64,000 nucleotides of DNA from an uncultured Clostridia bacterium (GTDB lineage: Bacteria > Bacillota > Clostridia > Lachnospirales > Anaerotignaceae). The stretch spans positions 35,032 through 99,031 of the forward strand of contig CAJUJJ010000008.1 of assembly GCA_910586765.1 (NCBI GenBank). Reading direction: 5' to 3'. Every line of letters begins with the position of its first letter. The first letter of the stretch is position 1. Shown here piece after piece: positions 25,627 through 35,133 of the stretch. Under the pieces are notes generated by a model, which saw only the letters and a list, made by a program, of their open reading frames with translations, was not told the DNA's origin and made no database searches. A program made the position numbers and the translations under genes.

Positions 25627-27018
25627 TTATGTTGTAGTAGTGACAGCGTCCCAGTCTGTGATACCATCTACTTTAAGCAACCAATTTAAAGCATAATGTC
25701 TTTCATAAATTATACCAAAATCCAAAGCATCTATTGTTTTGTTGTTAATACGAGCATCTACACAAGCCCAGTTATAACGCAGTGTCAAATCTTGTAATGC
25801 TAATATTTCTTCTTTAGAGCGTAATTTTGCAGCTTTAGAAAGACTATCAAAATTGTGGTTCCATATGACATTGCCTAATTCCACTGCTTCACAAATTTGA
25901 TTGGGTTCTTTTAATTCCAGCAATGAAAGTGCCCAAAGAAATATCGCACAACATTCATATCGCCAAGCATAGCTATTAAATATTTTAGTTTCTTTTATAG
26001 GTGGGTGGTCAATATATTCTTTTTCTTTTGCAGAAAAAGAATTTGAAATATGATATTTTTCTTCTAAAAGAGCAATTTGTTCTTTCATTTTTTGTTCTGG
26101 ATTGTCATATTTTCCGCTGAGATAAATTTCTGCTTGTATTGCAGTAGCATATGTGGCAATCAGACGTTTTATAATCACTTCTTTTGTTTGTAAAGTAGTT
26201 TCCGCATCAAATACAGCAGAACGAAGTTCTTCTAAATAGGGAATTTTTTTACTTTTCAGTATTTCAATAGACTTTTTCTTTCTCTGTGTATCTGCCTCTG
26301 TAGGTTTTAACTCTTTTTCTAAAAAGTCCGCTGAAGCAATAGGGTGAAATGTATCAAAAGCAGACTGTCCTTGTGTATCTATCAATAATCTGCCGTCATA
26401 ATGAAATACTTCCATAGTTGGTACAAGTACAAAAGCAGTAAGTGCTTTTGCAGCACTATAAATATTTTTGATGATGTTATTTGTTCTCTTTTCATCAGAA
26501 TTTAATGTAAATTGTATGGAAATAATGCAATTAAACAATTTCATTTGTTGTAATATATTTTCTTTTAATACTTGATTTTTAATAGGAGATTTACTAAAAA
26601 AATTTGCCATACCATAAGCCTGTGCAGTAGTTTCCTTTTTGTTTGTTATGACACGAATTTTTAAAAATGTGTCATCTTTAAATGTTAAAACAAATTCTGT
26701 ATTATTTACAAAATCAAGTTTTTTATATTCTTCTGAAAAAGCCTTTTCAAAAACAGAAGGAATGATGTCGGTATTTTTTCGACAGGAATATAAGCGAATA
26801 GCGGCATCGTGTTCTTGCTGTTTAGGTTTAGGCTGTTGCTGTTTTTCCTGTGGAATTGTTTCCGTTTTTTGTTGTGTATCATTTTGCTGTGTATCATTTT
26901 GAGATGTAATTGCATTATTTTCTGTATTTACAGTAGTGTTTTCAGTGACAGAAGGGGGATTTTGTTCTGTCGGTTGCTGAGGTTCTCTTTTCTTTTTTAT
27001 CCAATCAAAAATTTTCAT
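25627..27018 (-). CDS. DUF4272 domain protein with Q/N-rich linker
   Basis: A 463-residue cytoplasmic protein. The first 16 residues are basic, and residues about 17-75 are a low-complexity Gln/Asn/Thr-rich linker containing repeated QNDTQQ. The C-terminal half fits DUF4272 as I know it: RLIATYATAIQAEIYLSG, then YAWRYECCAIFLWALSLLEL and the late DLTLRYNWACVDARINN. The function is unknown. AAGGAG precedes the ATG. No operon partner is evident; the next leftward gene upstream starts at 27461. Confidence 0.78.
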   Translation of the reverse strand: MKIFDWIKKKREPQQPTEQNPPSVTENTTVNTENNAITSQNDTQQNDTQQKTETIPQEKQQQPKPKQQEHDAAIRLYSCRKNTDIIPSVFEKAFSEEYKKLDFVNNTEFVLTFKDDTFLKIRVITNKKETTAQAYGMANFFSKSPIKNQVLKENILQQMKLFNCIISIQFTLNSDEKRTNNIIKNIYSAAKALTAFVLVPTMEVFHYDGRLLIDTQGQSAFDTFHPIASADFLEKELKPTEADTQRKKKSIEILKSKKIPYLEELRSAVFDAETTLQTKEVIIKRLIATYATAIQAEIYLSGKYDNPEQKMKEQIALLEEKYHISNSFSAKEKEYIDHPPIKETKIFNSYAWRYECCAIFLWALSLLELKEPNQICEAVELGNVIWNHNFDSLSKAAKLRSKEEILALQDLTLRYNWACVDARINNKTIDALDFGIIYERHYALNWLLKVDGITDWDAVTTTT

Positions 27019-27125
27019 TTTGCTTACTCCTTCATATGTTAATCAAAACAAATATGATGTTATTGTTAGAATATAGTAAAAATTTTATTATCGTATTTTT
27101 AGTATATTACTGTTTTTCAGTAAAA

Positions 27126-27461
27126 TCAAAGTAACACATACAATATTTCGTATTGAAAAAAAGAGTGTTCCACTATATCTGCTAAAATTACACAGGTCAT
27201 TCCAGCATTTAATACATTAAATGTATGACCATATGCAAATAGACATTTTACTGTTATTGCTGTATTGCTATTTTCTGTAAAAAGAATATCTCCTAATTTT
27301 ATATCTTCACATAATCTGCCAGACAAAATAAGTTCTTTCTTATCTATTTCTATATTATGACGCTGCATATAATTTATAATTTCTGTAAAATTTTCAGTTA
27401 CTTTTTGATTGCCATAAGCATACTGATATATGATAAAACAACATTTCTTTTTGGCATACAC
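27126..27461 (-). CDS. Small hypothetical protein with an EF-Tu-domain-2-like stretch
   Basis: A 111-residue ORF. Residues about 45-92 (ILSGRLCEDIKLGDILFTEN, VKCLFAYGHTFNVLNAGMTC) resemble the beta-barrel found in translation GTPase domain 2 (G-R-x-I-K-L-G-D-x-L pattern). The resemblance is by eye. No GTPase domain is present, and no strong ribosome site was found before the ATG, so the exact start and even coding status are less certain than for the neighbours. Confidence 0.5.
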   Translation of the reverse strand: MYAKKKCCFIIYQYAYGNQKVTENFTEIINYMQRHNIEIDKKELILSGRLCEDIKLGDILFTENSNTAITVKCLFAYGHTFNVLNAGMTCVILADIVEHSFFQYEILYVLL

Positions 27462-27611
27462 TTTATTATCGCCTAATTTCGTTATTACTATTTTAGAAAA
27501 TGTATCTTTTACAAAAGAAAGTAATAATACTATTTTTTATTGTAACACGTTTTTATTGTAATGTCTTTGTATTTTATATATAATTTTGAAAAAATATGGA
27601 AGTATTTCATT

Positions 27612-28130
27612 TTAATTTAAAACATCAATTTGACACATTTTCATAGCATTAAGTGCTTGTGTATGACTTTCTGGTGTTACACCAGCACAACAGTTTGCAT
27701 CAACAACAATAGGTGTTTCCCAAAGCAGTGCTTTAATATTTAATGCGTTAGAAATTACACAAATATCTGTACATAATCCTATTAATGTAATACGTTCATA
27801 TTGTTTTTGAGAAAGCATTTGAGCTAATTTTGTAGAACCAAAAGTTGGTTTGTCAATAATAATAGCATTTTTATCTGCACCAACATTCCAAACATCTTTT
27901 TGTATTTCCCAACCAAAAGTATTTTTAATACAATGAACTACAGGAAGTTTTTTTCCCTCTAATGTATCCAAATAATTTTCATTATGTGTATCTCTTGTAT
28001 AGTATAAATCTCCAGAAAAAGCATTGATTTTTGAAATTACATTTGACACAATCTGTTGTGCTTCTGCTGTGCCTAAACTACCATCTATAAAATCATTTTG
28101 CATATCAATAACAACAAGTGCTTCTTTCAT
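27612..28130 (-). CDS. Isochorismatase-family cysteine hydrolase (nicotinamidase-like)
   Basis: A 172-residue hydrolase with the catalytic triad pattern: Asp in LVVIDMQNDFIDG (D9), a central Lys in IIIDKPTFGS, and the nucleophile Cys in LIGLCTDICVISNAL. DTHNENY supplies metal-site residues typical of nicotinamidases. Nicotinamide to nicotinate is the likeliest reaction, but other amides are possible. AAGGTGG precedes the ATG. Monocistronic, leftward. Confidence 0.85.
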   Translation of the reverse strand: MKEALVVIDMQNDFIDGSLGTAEAQQIVSNVISKINAFSGDLYYTRDTHNENYLDTLEGKKLPVVHCIKNTFGWEIQKDVWNVGADKNAIIIDKPTFGSTKLAQMLSQKQYERITLIGLCTDICVISNALNIKALLWETPIVVDANCCAGVTPESHTQALNAMKMCQIDVLN

Positions 28131-28257
28131 GAATTATTCCACCTTTCTAAATCTATAACGTTATATATCATATTTTATCATTAAATGTCATTTCATACAA
28201 TAAAAGAGAATGCAAAAATGTACTTTTAAAAAATATTGTATACATTTCAAAAAAGTA

Positions 28258-28286
28258 TTGACATTTTGTTATTAATGTTTTAATAT
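28258..28286 (+). promoter_or_regulatory. Consensus sigma-A promoter of a gene-free transcription unit
   Basis: TTGACA (28258-28263), exactly 17 bp, TAATAT (28281-28286). There is no ORF for the next 1.1 kb. Confidence 0.8.
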
Positions 28287-28292
28287 TAGTAC

Positions 28293-28957
28293 ATACAAAG
28301 TAATCAATCAATATAAAAAATAAACAAGGAAAAAGAAAAAATATTCGGTTCTTTTGTTATAAGACGTCAATAATAGAAGAAATTCTAATTCCTTATACCA
28401 AAAAGCATTATAAAGATTGTTTTCATTACTTTGTTGATTATAAATTGAAGCGGAATGTATTTTCCAACACAATTATAGTTAGTAAAATATAAAAGGAGGA
28501 GATTCCAACAAAATAGCTAGTTTCGGTATACCCTTTCCTTTGCGGCGGTGAAATTTGGGCGTGTTTTTCCAAGAGAAAAGCATATAGTGTTGATAAAGGG
28601 AGATGCCATAGGACAAAAATAAAAAATGGATAAGGCACTATGTTAAGTAGGCTTGAGTCCCATGTTTAAAGCGAATTTCGTTTTCTATTTCAAAACTGTA
28701 AAAGCAAATAATAAATATAAAGCATTTTTAAAAATAAAAAATGTATTCCATGTGGAAAATAATAGAGCAAATACAGTATATGAAATATACAACTAAATAT
28801 GGAAAATGGTGTTGTGATGATTATAAATGACATCTCAATAAAAAAACACAAATAAAATTAAAGAAAGAGTGAGAAAAATAGAAGTGTTAGAACCAGTTCA
28901 GAATGAAAGATGACCTTTCCGTTGAAGTAGCAGCGGAGGGGTCATCTTTTTTTGTTT
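28293..28957 (+). ncRNA. Candidate large structured non-coding RNA
   Basis: About 660 nt between a consensus promoter and a strong terminator, without a convincing ORF on either strand. Local hairpins seen by eye include GGAATGTATTTTCC near 28452-28465 and TGTTTTTC/GAAAAGCA near 28562-28580. CTTTTGTTATAAG can pair with CTTATACCAAAAAG. A multibranch region near 28597-28672 is closed by GGGA with TCCC. The central 28490-28690 part has more G/C than the flanks. I cannot assign it to 6S, raiA, OLE, ROOL or any other known class from memory. Confidence 0.6.
28906..28957 (+). terminator. Strong terminator ending the candidate ncRNA
   Basis: AAAGATGACC pairs with GGGTCATCTTT, with an inner CCGTTG/CAGCGG stem, followed by TTTTTTTG. 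Confidence 0.9.
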
Positions 28958-29400
28958 TGAATGATTAAATTTATAATTTTTTGATTGATATAGTTAGAAT
29001 ATGAAATGTTTTTTCATAAAAGATTAATACTAATTTTGTAAAAAAATGTGATAGAAATTGTAAAATTCTATATTTTTATTATAAAAAATATAATGAGTTA
29101 AAAATATAACGTTTTTAAATTTATTTATTTTGTTTATTCTAATGATAAAATGGCATTATAATTTATAATAAAACGTACAAAATTTAATATAAAAGTACAT
29201 TTTTAATTTAGATTTACAAATGAATAATAGCATATTAAAATAAGTAGTAAAAAAATAAAACAACTGTGAAATTAACATGAAAATAAAAATGCAGTAAACA
29301 TTTTATAAAATATAATAAAAACTGTTAGAAATATTTTGTTCTGCTTTTTGTAACAAGCTGTTTCATATCATGTTAATAAAAAAAGGAGAAGGAGGAAATT
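28958..29400. other. Gene-free AT-rich stretch upstream of DUF4914
   Basis: Extremely AT-rich, with no ORF, strong hairpin or repeat. It probably holds the promoter of the gene at 29401 (ribosome site GGAGAAGGAGG at 29384-29394). Confidence 0.5.
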
Positions 29401-31272
29401 ATGGACAAAAATTTAGAAAGAATTGCTTTTTCAGAAGAATTAAAAGAAATTTTAAATGATTGTTCTAGTATCAGTATTCCAAAAACGAGAGCAGAAATTT
29501 ATGATATGGTATTTGGAGGAGAAAAAGAAAATTCTTTTGACATCACATATACAGTTCATGGCAAAGAAAAAAAAGAAGCAGATGTTGTGCGTTGTCGTAA
29601 TGGAGCAGCCGTAAATTATACAGAAGATTATATGCGTCGCCGTGACCCAGAATGTATGGTTATTTCAGATAAAAAGCCAACAGATAAACAACGTTTTAAA
29701 GAAGCATATGGTTATGAATTTTCTAGTTTAAGAAAAGAAACATTGTTATGGCTAAAAGAAAGAGAATTGATAGTTGTACCATTTCGAGCAGGTGGTAAAA
29801 GATATGGTTATCCCGCTATATTGATATGTCCTAAAAATGCAGCGTTTTTTGCATATGCTCTTGCAAATTTGCAGGCATTTGTAAATATAGAGGAAGAAAT
29901 TGTTCCTTTTGTGCCACGTGCCATTATTTATGTTGCTCCACCTTTTAGACATACACATTTTGAGGGAAAACAAGTGTGTGTTCATAATCGTTTAGATAAT
30001 TGCCACGAAATTTTTTCATATAATTTATATCCTGGCCCATCTGCTAAAAAAGGTGTTTATAGTGTATTGCTGGATATTGGGGAACAAGAAAATTGGGTAA
30101 CTGCCCATGCTTCTGCGGCAAGAATTATTACACCATATGAAAATGAAATTGTCATTATGCACGAAGGGGCTTCAGGCGGTGGAAAAAGCGAAATGCTTGA
30201 AGTAGAGCATAGAGAACCAGATGGACGTATATTGTTGGGAACACATATTGTAACAGGAGGAAAGAACTATTTGCATTTAGGGGATACTTGCGATATTGAA
30301 CCAATTTCTGATGATATGGCAATGTGTCACCCTGCTATACAGGGTGAAGATGGAAAATTAGGTATTATTGATGGAGAAAATGCTTGGTTTTTGAGAGTAG
30401 ACGGTATTACAGAATATGGAAGTAGTCCTGCTTATGAAAAAATAGCAATTCACCCAAAAGAACCACTTATTTTCTTTAATTTGCAAGGAGTTGCAGGAGC
30501 AACTTGTTTGCCTTGGGACCATACATTGGATTCTGATGGAAAGCCTTGTCCTAATCCACGTGTTGTTATTCCAAGATATATGGTAAATAAAATTGTACAA
30601 GAACCTGTAGGAGTAGATATACGTAGTTTTGGAGTACGTATGCCTCCTGCAACAGCAGAACACCCAAGCTATGGCATTATGGGATTGATGCAAATTATAC
30701 CACCTTCATTGGCTTGGCTATGGAGATTGGTTGCACCAAGAGGTCATAATAATCCAAGTATTATAGCCACAGAAGGTATGGAAAGTGAAGGAGTTGGTTC
30801 TTACTGGCCTTTTGCAACAGGATTAAGAGTAAGACAGGCAAATTTATTGTTGCAGCAAATTATTTCCTGCCGTAATACAAAATATATATTGATACCAAAT
30901 CAACATATTGGCGTGTATAAAGTAGGTTTTGCAGCAGAATGGTTAGCAAGAGAGTATTTAGCAAGGCGTGGCGGAGTAAATATTATTAAACGTCAAAATT
31001 TAGAACCTGCAAGATGTTCTCTTTTAGGATATGCTTTAAGAGAAATGAAAATTGAAAGACAAAATATTAGAAGTGTATTTTTGAAATGTGAAATGCAGGA
31101 AATGCTTGGTGTAGAAGGCTATGATAAAGGTGCAAAAATATTAAACAGCTTTTTTGAAAAAGAACTGAAAAAATTTGATGTACCAGAATTAGACCCACTA
31201 GGAAAAGAAATTATAAAATGTTTTAAAAGAGGCGGCACAGTAGAAGATTATTGTAATTTAACACCAATGTAA
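29401..31272 (+). CDS. DUF4914 protein, PEP carboxykinase-like
   Basis: A 623-residue protein that I match to the DUF4914 family, which resembles PEP carboxykinase. A P-loop-like HEGASGGGKSEMLE (residues about 255-268) stands where the kinase-1a loop of PEPCK would be. Other conserved-looking stretches are YNLYPGPSAKKGVYS, GDTCDIEPISDDMAMCHPA and PRYMVNKIVQEPVGVDIRSFG. Whether it has PEPCK activity cannot be judged; it replaces the usual GLSGTGKTT loop by GASGGGKSE. GGAGAAGGAGG precedes the ATG. It stands alone between the candidate ncRNA and the second T-box. Confidence 0.72.
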   Translation: MDKNLERIAFSEELKEILNDCSSISIPKTRAEIYDMVFGGEKENSFDITYTVHGKEKKEADVVRCRNGAAVNYTEDYMRRRDPECMVISDKKPTDKQRFKEAYGYEFSSLRKETLLWLKERELIVVPFRAGGKRYGYPAILICPKNAAFFAYALANLQAFVNIEEEIVPFVPRAIIYVAPPFRHTHFEGKQVCVHNRLDNCHEIFSYNLYPGPSAKKGVYSVLLDIGEQENWVTAHASAARIITPYENEIVIMHEGASGGGKSEMLEVEHREPDGRILLGTHIVTGGKNYLHLGDTCDIEPISDDMAMCHPAIQGEDGKLGIIDGENAWFLRVDGITEYGSSPAYEKIAIHPKEPLIFFNLQGVAGATCLPWDHTLDSDGKPCPNPRVVIPRYMVNKIVQEPVGVDIRSFGVRMPPATAEHPSYGIMGLMQIIPPSLAWLWRLVAPRGHNNPSIIATEGMESEGVGSYWPFATGLRVRQANLLLQQIISCRNTKYILIPNQHIGVYKVGFAAEWLAREYLARRGGVNIIKRQNLEPARCSLLGYALREMKIERQNIRSVFLKCEMQEMLGVEGYDKGAKILNSFFEKELKKFDVPELDPLGKEIIKCFKRGGTVEDYCNLTPM

Positions 31273-31334
31273 AAAGTATTTGATACTGCATTTACGTTGT
31301 CATACAAATGAAAAATGCAAAAAAAATTTTTCTA

Positions 31335-31362
31335 TTGACATTTTTGCAAAAATGGTTATAAT
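31335..31362 (+). promoter_or_regulatory. Promoter of the ilvBNCD T-box operon
   Basis: TTGACA, 16-bp spacer, TATAAT, just upstream of the T-box leader. Confidence 0.8.
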
Positions 31363-31384
31363 TTTGTTCATAATCAAAATGAAA

Positions 31385-31674
31385 AAAATGCAGTGACTGA
31401 GGGTAAGTAACTTTTGTATTTGTTTTCAGAGAGTTGTCGATAGGTGCAAGGCAATAGCAATAAATTGTGAAAATCTCCTCAAGAGCAGTTGAATCAAAGA
31501 ATTTAGAGACAATTTGTGTAGATTCAAACGGATTAATTCTTCGTTAAAAGAATTGGCATTAACACATTACTGTGCAGATGTTTTGAGGTGGCTATATTTA
31601 TTATAGCAATAAGAGTGGTACCGCAGAGCCTAAGACTTTGTCTCTTGAATAGAAAAGAGATAAAGTCTTTTTTT
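31385..31674 (+). ncRNA. T-box leader of the ilvB-ilvN-ilvC-ilvD operon
   Basis: Second T-box: AGAGAGTTGTCGATAGGTGC in the apical stem I region, the T-box core AGAGTGGTACCGCAG at 31612-31626, and a terminator (AGACTTTGTCTCTT with AAGAGATAAAGTCT, then TTTTTTT, 31633-31674). Aligned with the first T-box through TGTG(G/A)AA, the specifier would be ATC (isoleucine, 31473-31475). CTC (leucine, 31475-31477) is the alternative. Confidence 0.92.
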
Positions 31675-31744
31675 ATAGAAAAAATAATGAAAACAAATGA
31701 AAAATGGTAATAATGAAAAATATTTAATGAATGGGGAAATGGAT

Positions 31745-33412
31745 ATGATAAAAACAGGTGCAGAAATTATAGTCGAGGTATTGGTAGAAGAAGGGGTCGA
31801 TGTTGTATTTGGCTATCCTGGAGGAACTGTTATAAATATTTATGATGCTTTGCTTCAAAATAAAGATAGAATTCGTCATATATTAACAGCACATGAACAA
31901 GGAGCATCTCACGCAGCAGATGGTTATGCAAGAGCAACAGGAAAAACAGGTGTTGTAATTGCAACAAGTGGCCCAGGAGCAACAAATATTGTAACAGGCA
32001 TTGCTACAGCATATATGGATTCTATTCCTATGGTTGCGATTACAGGAAATGTAACAACAGATGCTATGGGACGTGATAGTTTTCAAGAAGTATATATTGC
32101 AGGTGTCACATTGCCTATTACAAAACATAATTTTCTTGTAAAAAATATAGAAGATTTGGCAGATACATTGAGAGAAGCATTTCGTATTGCACAAAGCGGA
32201 CGTCCTGGCCCTGTGCTAGTAGATATTCCAAAAGATTTGACAATAGCAAGTTATGAATTTGAGCATAAAGAAATTGTGAGACCACAGCATCACGTGCCTG
32301 TAAAAGAAGATGATATAAAACATCTTGCAGAACTGATTAATAAAAGTGTTCGTCCAGTGATTTATTTCGGTGGTGGTGTTATTTCATCAAGAGCTTCTCA
32401 AGAATTGAGCGAATTAATTAATACTTGTTCCATACCAGCTTGTCATACACTTATGGCAACAGGAGTATTGAGTTATGGAGATAGATTAAATTTAGGTATG
32501 GTAGGTATGCACGGTCATGTTTCTAGTTCTAAAGCAATCAATGAAGCAGATTTGCTGATTGCTATTGGTACAAGATTTTCTGACAGAGTAGCAACAAATA
32601 AAGAAAAATTTGCACCAAATGCCATTAAAGTGCAAATTGATATTGATGATACAGAAATTGATAAAAATGTAAGAACAAACTTTAGCATATTGGGCGATGT
32701 AAAAGATGTTGTAGTGGGATTAATGAAATATGTAAAACCTTCTGAAAGAAAAAGTTGGATAGAAACAATAGACAAATGGAGAGAAGAAATTGACTATCAC
32801 CCAGTAGATGATGAAAATACCATTAAACCTTTTAAATTGGTAGAAGCTATTTCTGAATTGAGTGGAGAAGATGCTATTATTGTAACAGACGTAGGACAGC
32901 ATCAAATGTGGACAGCACAATATTGCAAAAGAACAAAACCACGTTCTTTTTTGACATCAGGAGGACTGGGAACAATGGGATTTAGTTATGGTGCTTCTAT
33001 TGGTGCAAAAATTGCTTTTCCTAACAGACGTGTTGTGCATATTACAGGTGATGGCAGTTTTCATATGAATATGAATGAACTTTGCACAAGTGTCACATAT
33101 GAATTGCCTATTATTACAGTAATTATGAATAATCAAGTGCTTGGTATGGTAAGACAATGGCAAGAACTATTTTTTGAAAAAAGATATGCTTATACTACAT
33201 TAGATAGAAAAACAGATTATGTAAAATTAGCAGAAGCATTTGGAGGAAAAGGATACAGAGCAACTACAATCACAGAATTTAAAAAAGCATTTGAACAGGC
33301 TTTACAAAATACAAATTGTCCTAGTGTAATTGAATGTATTATTGATAGAGATGAAAAAGTATTGCCTATGATACCACCAGGAGGCAGCTTTGATGATATT
33401 ATTGTAGATTAA
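31745..33412 (+). CDS. ilvB: Acetolactate synthase large subunit (second copy)
   Basis: A 555-residue ThDP enzyme, canonical in layout: MIKTGAEIIVEVLVEEGV start, GYPGGTVINIYDAL, AHEQGASHAADGYARATGKT, and the ThDP motif GDGSFHMNMNELCTS...MNNQVLGMVRQWQ. It lacks the Cys-rich insert of the first copy. Start ATG 31745 is chosen because GGGG lies 8 nt ahead and it matches the family start; the reading from 31697 adds 16 unconserved residues. First gene of ilvBNCD under the second T-box. Confidence 0.96.
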   Translation: MIKTGAEIIVEVLVEEGVDVVFGYPGGTVINIYDALLQNKDRIRHILTAHEQGASHAADGYARATGKTGVVIATSGPGATNIVTGIATAYMDSIPMVAITGNVTTDAMGRDSFQEVYIAGVTLPITKHNFLVKNIEDLADTLREAFRIAQSGRPGPVLVDIPKDLTIASYEFEHKEIVRPQHHVPVKEDDIKHLAELINKSVRPVIYFGGGVISSRASQELSELINTCSIPACHTLMATGVLSYGDRLNLGMVGMHGHVSSSKAINEADLLIAIGTRFSDRVATNKEKFAPNAIKVQIDIDDTEIDKNVRTNFSILGDVKDVVVGLMKYVKPSERKSWIETIDKWREEIDYHPVDDENTIKPFKLVEAISELSGEDAIIVTDVGQHQMWTAQYCKRTKPRSFLTSGGLGTMGFSYGASIGAKIAFPNRRVVHITGDGSFHMNMNELCTSVTYELPIITVIMNNQVLGMVRQWQELFFEKRYAYTTLDRKTDYVKLAEAFGGKGYRATTITEFKKAFEQALQNTNCPSVIECIIDRDEKVLPMIPPGGSFDDIIVD

Positions 33413-33436
33413 TGATAATTTAGGAGGAAGGATATT

Positions 33437-33907
33437 ATGAAAAAACATATATTATCTCTTGTAGTACAGAATAATTTTGGTGTTTTGGCAAGAATATCAA
33501 GTTTATTTGCACGTAGAGGATATAATATAGATTCTATTTCTGCATCACCTACAGATAACCCTAAAATTACAAAAATAACGGTTGTAGTAGAAGCAGATGA
33601 TGAAATTATAGAAAAAGTATTTAAACAGGTTTCAAAATTAGAAGAAGTGGAAAAAGTAACACAAATAGATGAAAAACAAGCCATTTGTAAAGAATTGGTA
33701 TTGTTAAAAATTCATACAGAAGATACTGCTACCAGTGCAGCAATTAGTAATACAGTATTAGAATTTCAGGGCAAAATATTAGAAATACAACCAAATTCTG
33801 TTACAGTAGAATTGTCTGATATTCCAAGTAATGTGGATAATTTTGTAACAGCACTTTCTGAATTTGAAATTGAAGAAATGTGTCGCACAGGCGTAACAGC
33901 ATTATAA
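33437..33907 (+). CDS. ilvN: Acetolactate synthase small subunit (second copy)
   Basis: A 156-residue regulatory subunit: ACT domain LSLVVQNNFGVLARISSLFARRGYNIDSISAS-type (key core NFGVLARISSLF and RRGYNIDS), followed by the ALS_ss_C domain (ELVLLKIHT, LEFQGKILEI). It lies 24 nt after ilvB with GGAGGAAGG ahead. It is closer to the classical IlvH/IlvN consensus than the copy at 21360. Confidence 0.95.
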   Translation: MKKHILSLVVQNNFGVLARISSLFARRGYNIDSISASPTDNPKITKITVVVEADDEIIEKVFKQVSKLEEVEKVTQIDEKQAICKELVLLKIHTEDTATSAAISNTVLEFQGKILEIQPNSVTVELSDIPSNVDNFVTALSEFEIEEMCRTGVTAL

Positions 33908-33992
33908 AGTATAGAAATCAGCTTTACTAACTGATTGATATAAATAAAAAAGAAGTGAAAAAGAATGAATAATATTACGGAGGAGAAGAATT

Positions 33993-34988
33993 ATGGTACA
34001 AATGTATTATGACCAAGATTGTGATTTGAATTTATTGAAAGGTAAAAAAATTGCTGTAATAGGATATGGTAGTCAAGGACACGCTCATGCTTTAAATTTG
34101 CAAGAAAGTGGCTGTGATGTTGTAGTTGGTTTAAGAACAACATCTGCAAGCTGTGCAAAAGCAGAAGCAGCAGGATTAAAAGTATTGGAAACAGGAGAAG
34201 CAGCAAAAATAGCTGATGTGATTATGATGCTTGTTCCAGATGAGGCAGCTCCAGACATTTATAATGAATCTATTGCTCCAAATTTGCAGGAAGGCAATAT
34301 ATTGATGTTTGCACATGGCTTTAATATTCATTTTAATCAAATTAAAGCACCAAAAAATGTTGATGTTATTATGGTTGCACCAAAAGGACCAGGACATATT
34401 GTAAGAAGTCTTTATACAGAAGGACAGGGCGTACCTTCTTTAATCGCAGTATATCAAGACTTTTCTGGTAAAGCAAAAGAATATGCTTTAGCTTGGGCTT
34501 GTGGTATTGGTGCAGGTAGAGCAGGTATTATTCAAACAACATTTAAAGAAGAAACAGAAACAGACCTTTTTGGAGAACAAGCTGTGCTTTGTGGTGGTGT
34601 AACAGAATTGATGAAAGCTGGTTTTGATACATTGGTAGAAGCAGGATATGAACCAGAAATGGCATATTTTGAATGTATACACGAAATGAAATTGATTGTT
34701 GACTTAATCAATAGAGGCGGTTTTGCTGAAATGAGATATTCTATTTCTAATACAGCAGAATATGGCGACTATCGCACAGGAAAACGTTTGATTACAGAAG
34801 AAACAAGAAAAGAAATGAAAAAAGTACTTTCTGAAATTCAAGATGGTACATTTGCTAGCGAATGGATACAAGAAAATAAAGCAGGCGGTTGTGCAAAATT
34901 CCTTGCTACACGTGCAAAAGAAGCAACACACCCATTAGAAGCAGTTGGTGCAAGATTGCGTAAAATGATGAGCTGGTTAAAAAAATAA
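33993..34988 (+). CDS. ilvC: Ketol-acid reductoisomerase
   Basis: Class I (short) KARI of 331 residues, the second step of branched-chain synthesis. The Rossmann motif is IAVIGYGSQGHAHALNL. The cofactor loop VVGLRTTSASCAK has Arg and Ser residues favouring NADPH (family knowledge). The knotted C-terminal domain holds the metal residues in ETETDLFGEQAVLCGG and EMKLIVDLINRGG. GGAGGAG precedes the ATG. Operon gene 3. Confidence 0.97.
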   Translation: MVQMYYDQDCDLNLLKGKKIAVIGYGSQGHAHALNLQESGCDVVVGLRTTSASCAKAEAAGLKVLETGEAAKIADVIMMLVPDEAAPDIYNESIAPNLQEGNILMFAHGFNIHFNQIKAPKNVDVIMVAPKGPGHIVRSLYTEGQGVPSLIAVYQDFSGKAKEYALAWACGIGAGRAGIIQTTFKEETETDLFGEQAVLCGGVTELMKAGFDTLVEAGYEPEMAYFECIHEMKLIVDLINRGGFAEMRYSISNTAEYGDYRTGKRLITEETRKEMKKVLSEIQDGTFASEWIQENKAGGCAKFLATRAKEATHPLEAVGARLRKMMSWLKK

Positions 34989-35133
34989 AAGTGTAATATT
35001 GTTGTCAATGGCAGAATTTGTATTCTGCCTTTGGCAATTTTCAATAATAAGCTGTGTATATAACAATAAAATAGGCTATGATTTATATAAAGAGTTTAGC
35101 ATTGAAAAAAGTAATGTTTTAGGAGGTAGTATT

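Noticed and set aside
28438..28638. 66-codon minus-strand ORF inside the candidate ncRNA
   Set aside because: No ribosome site and no family; it overlaps paired RNA elements and an opposite-strand promoter/terminator unit.
31475..31477. CTC (Leu) as the certain specifier of the second T-box
   Set aside because: It overlaps ATC at 31473-31475, and by-eye alignment with the first T-box favours ATC; it cannot be settled without folding.
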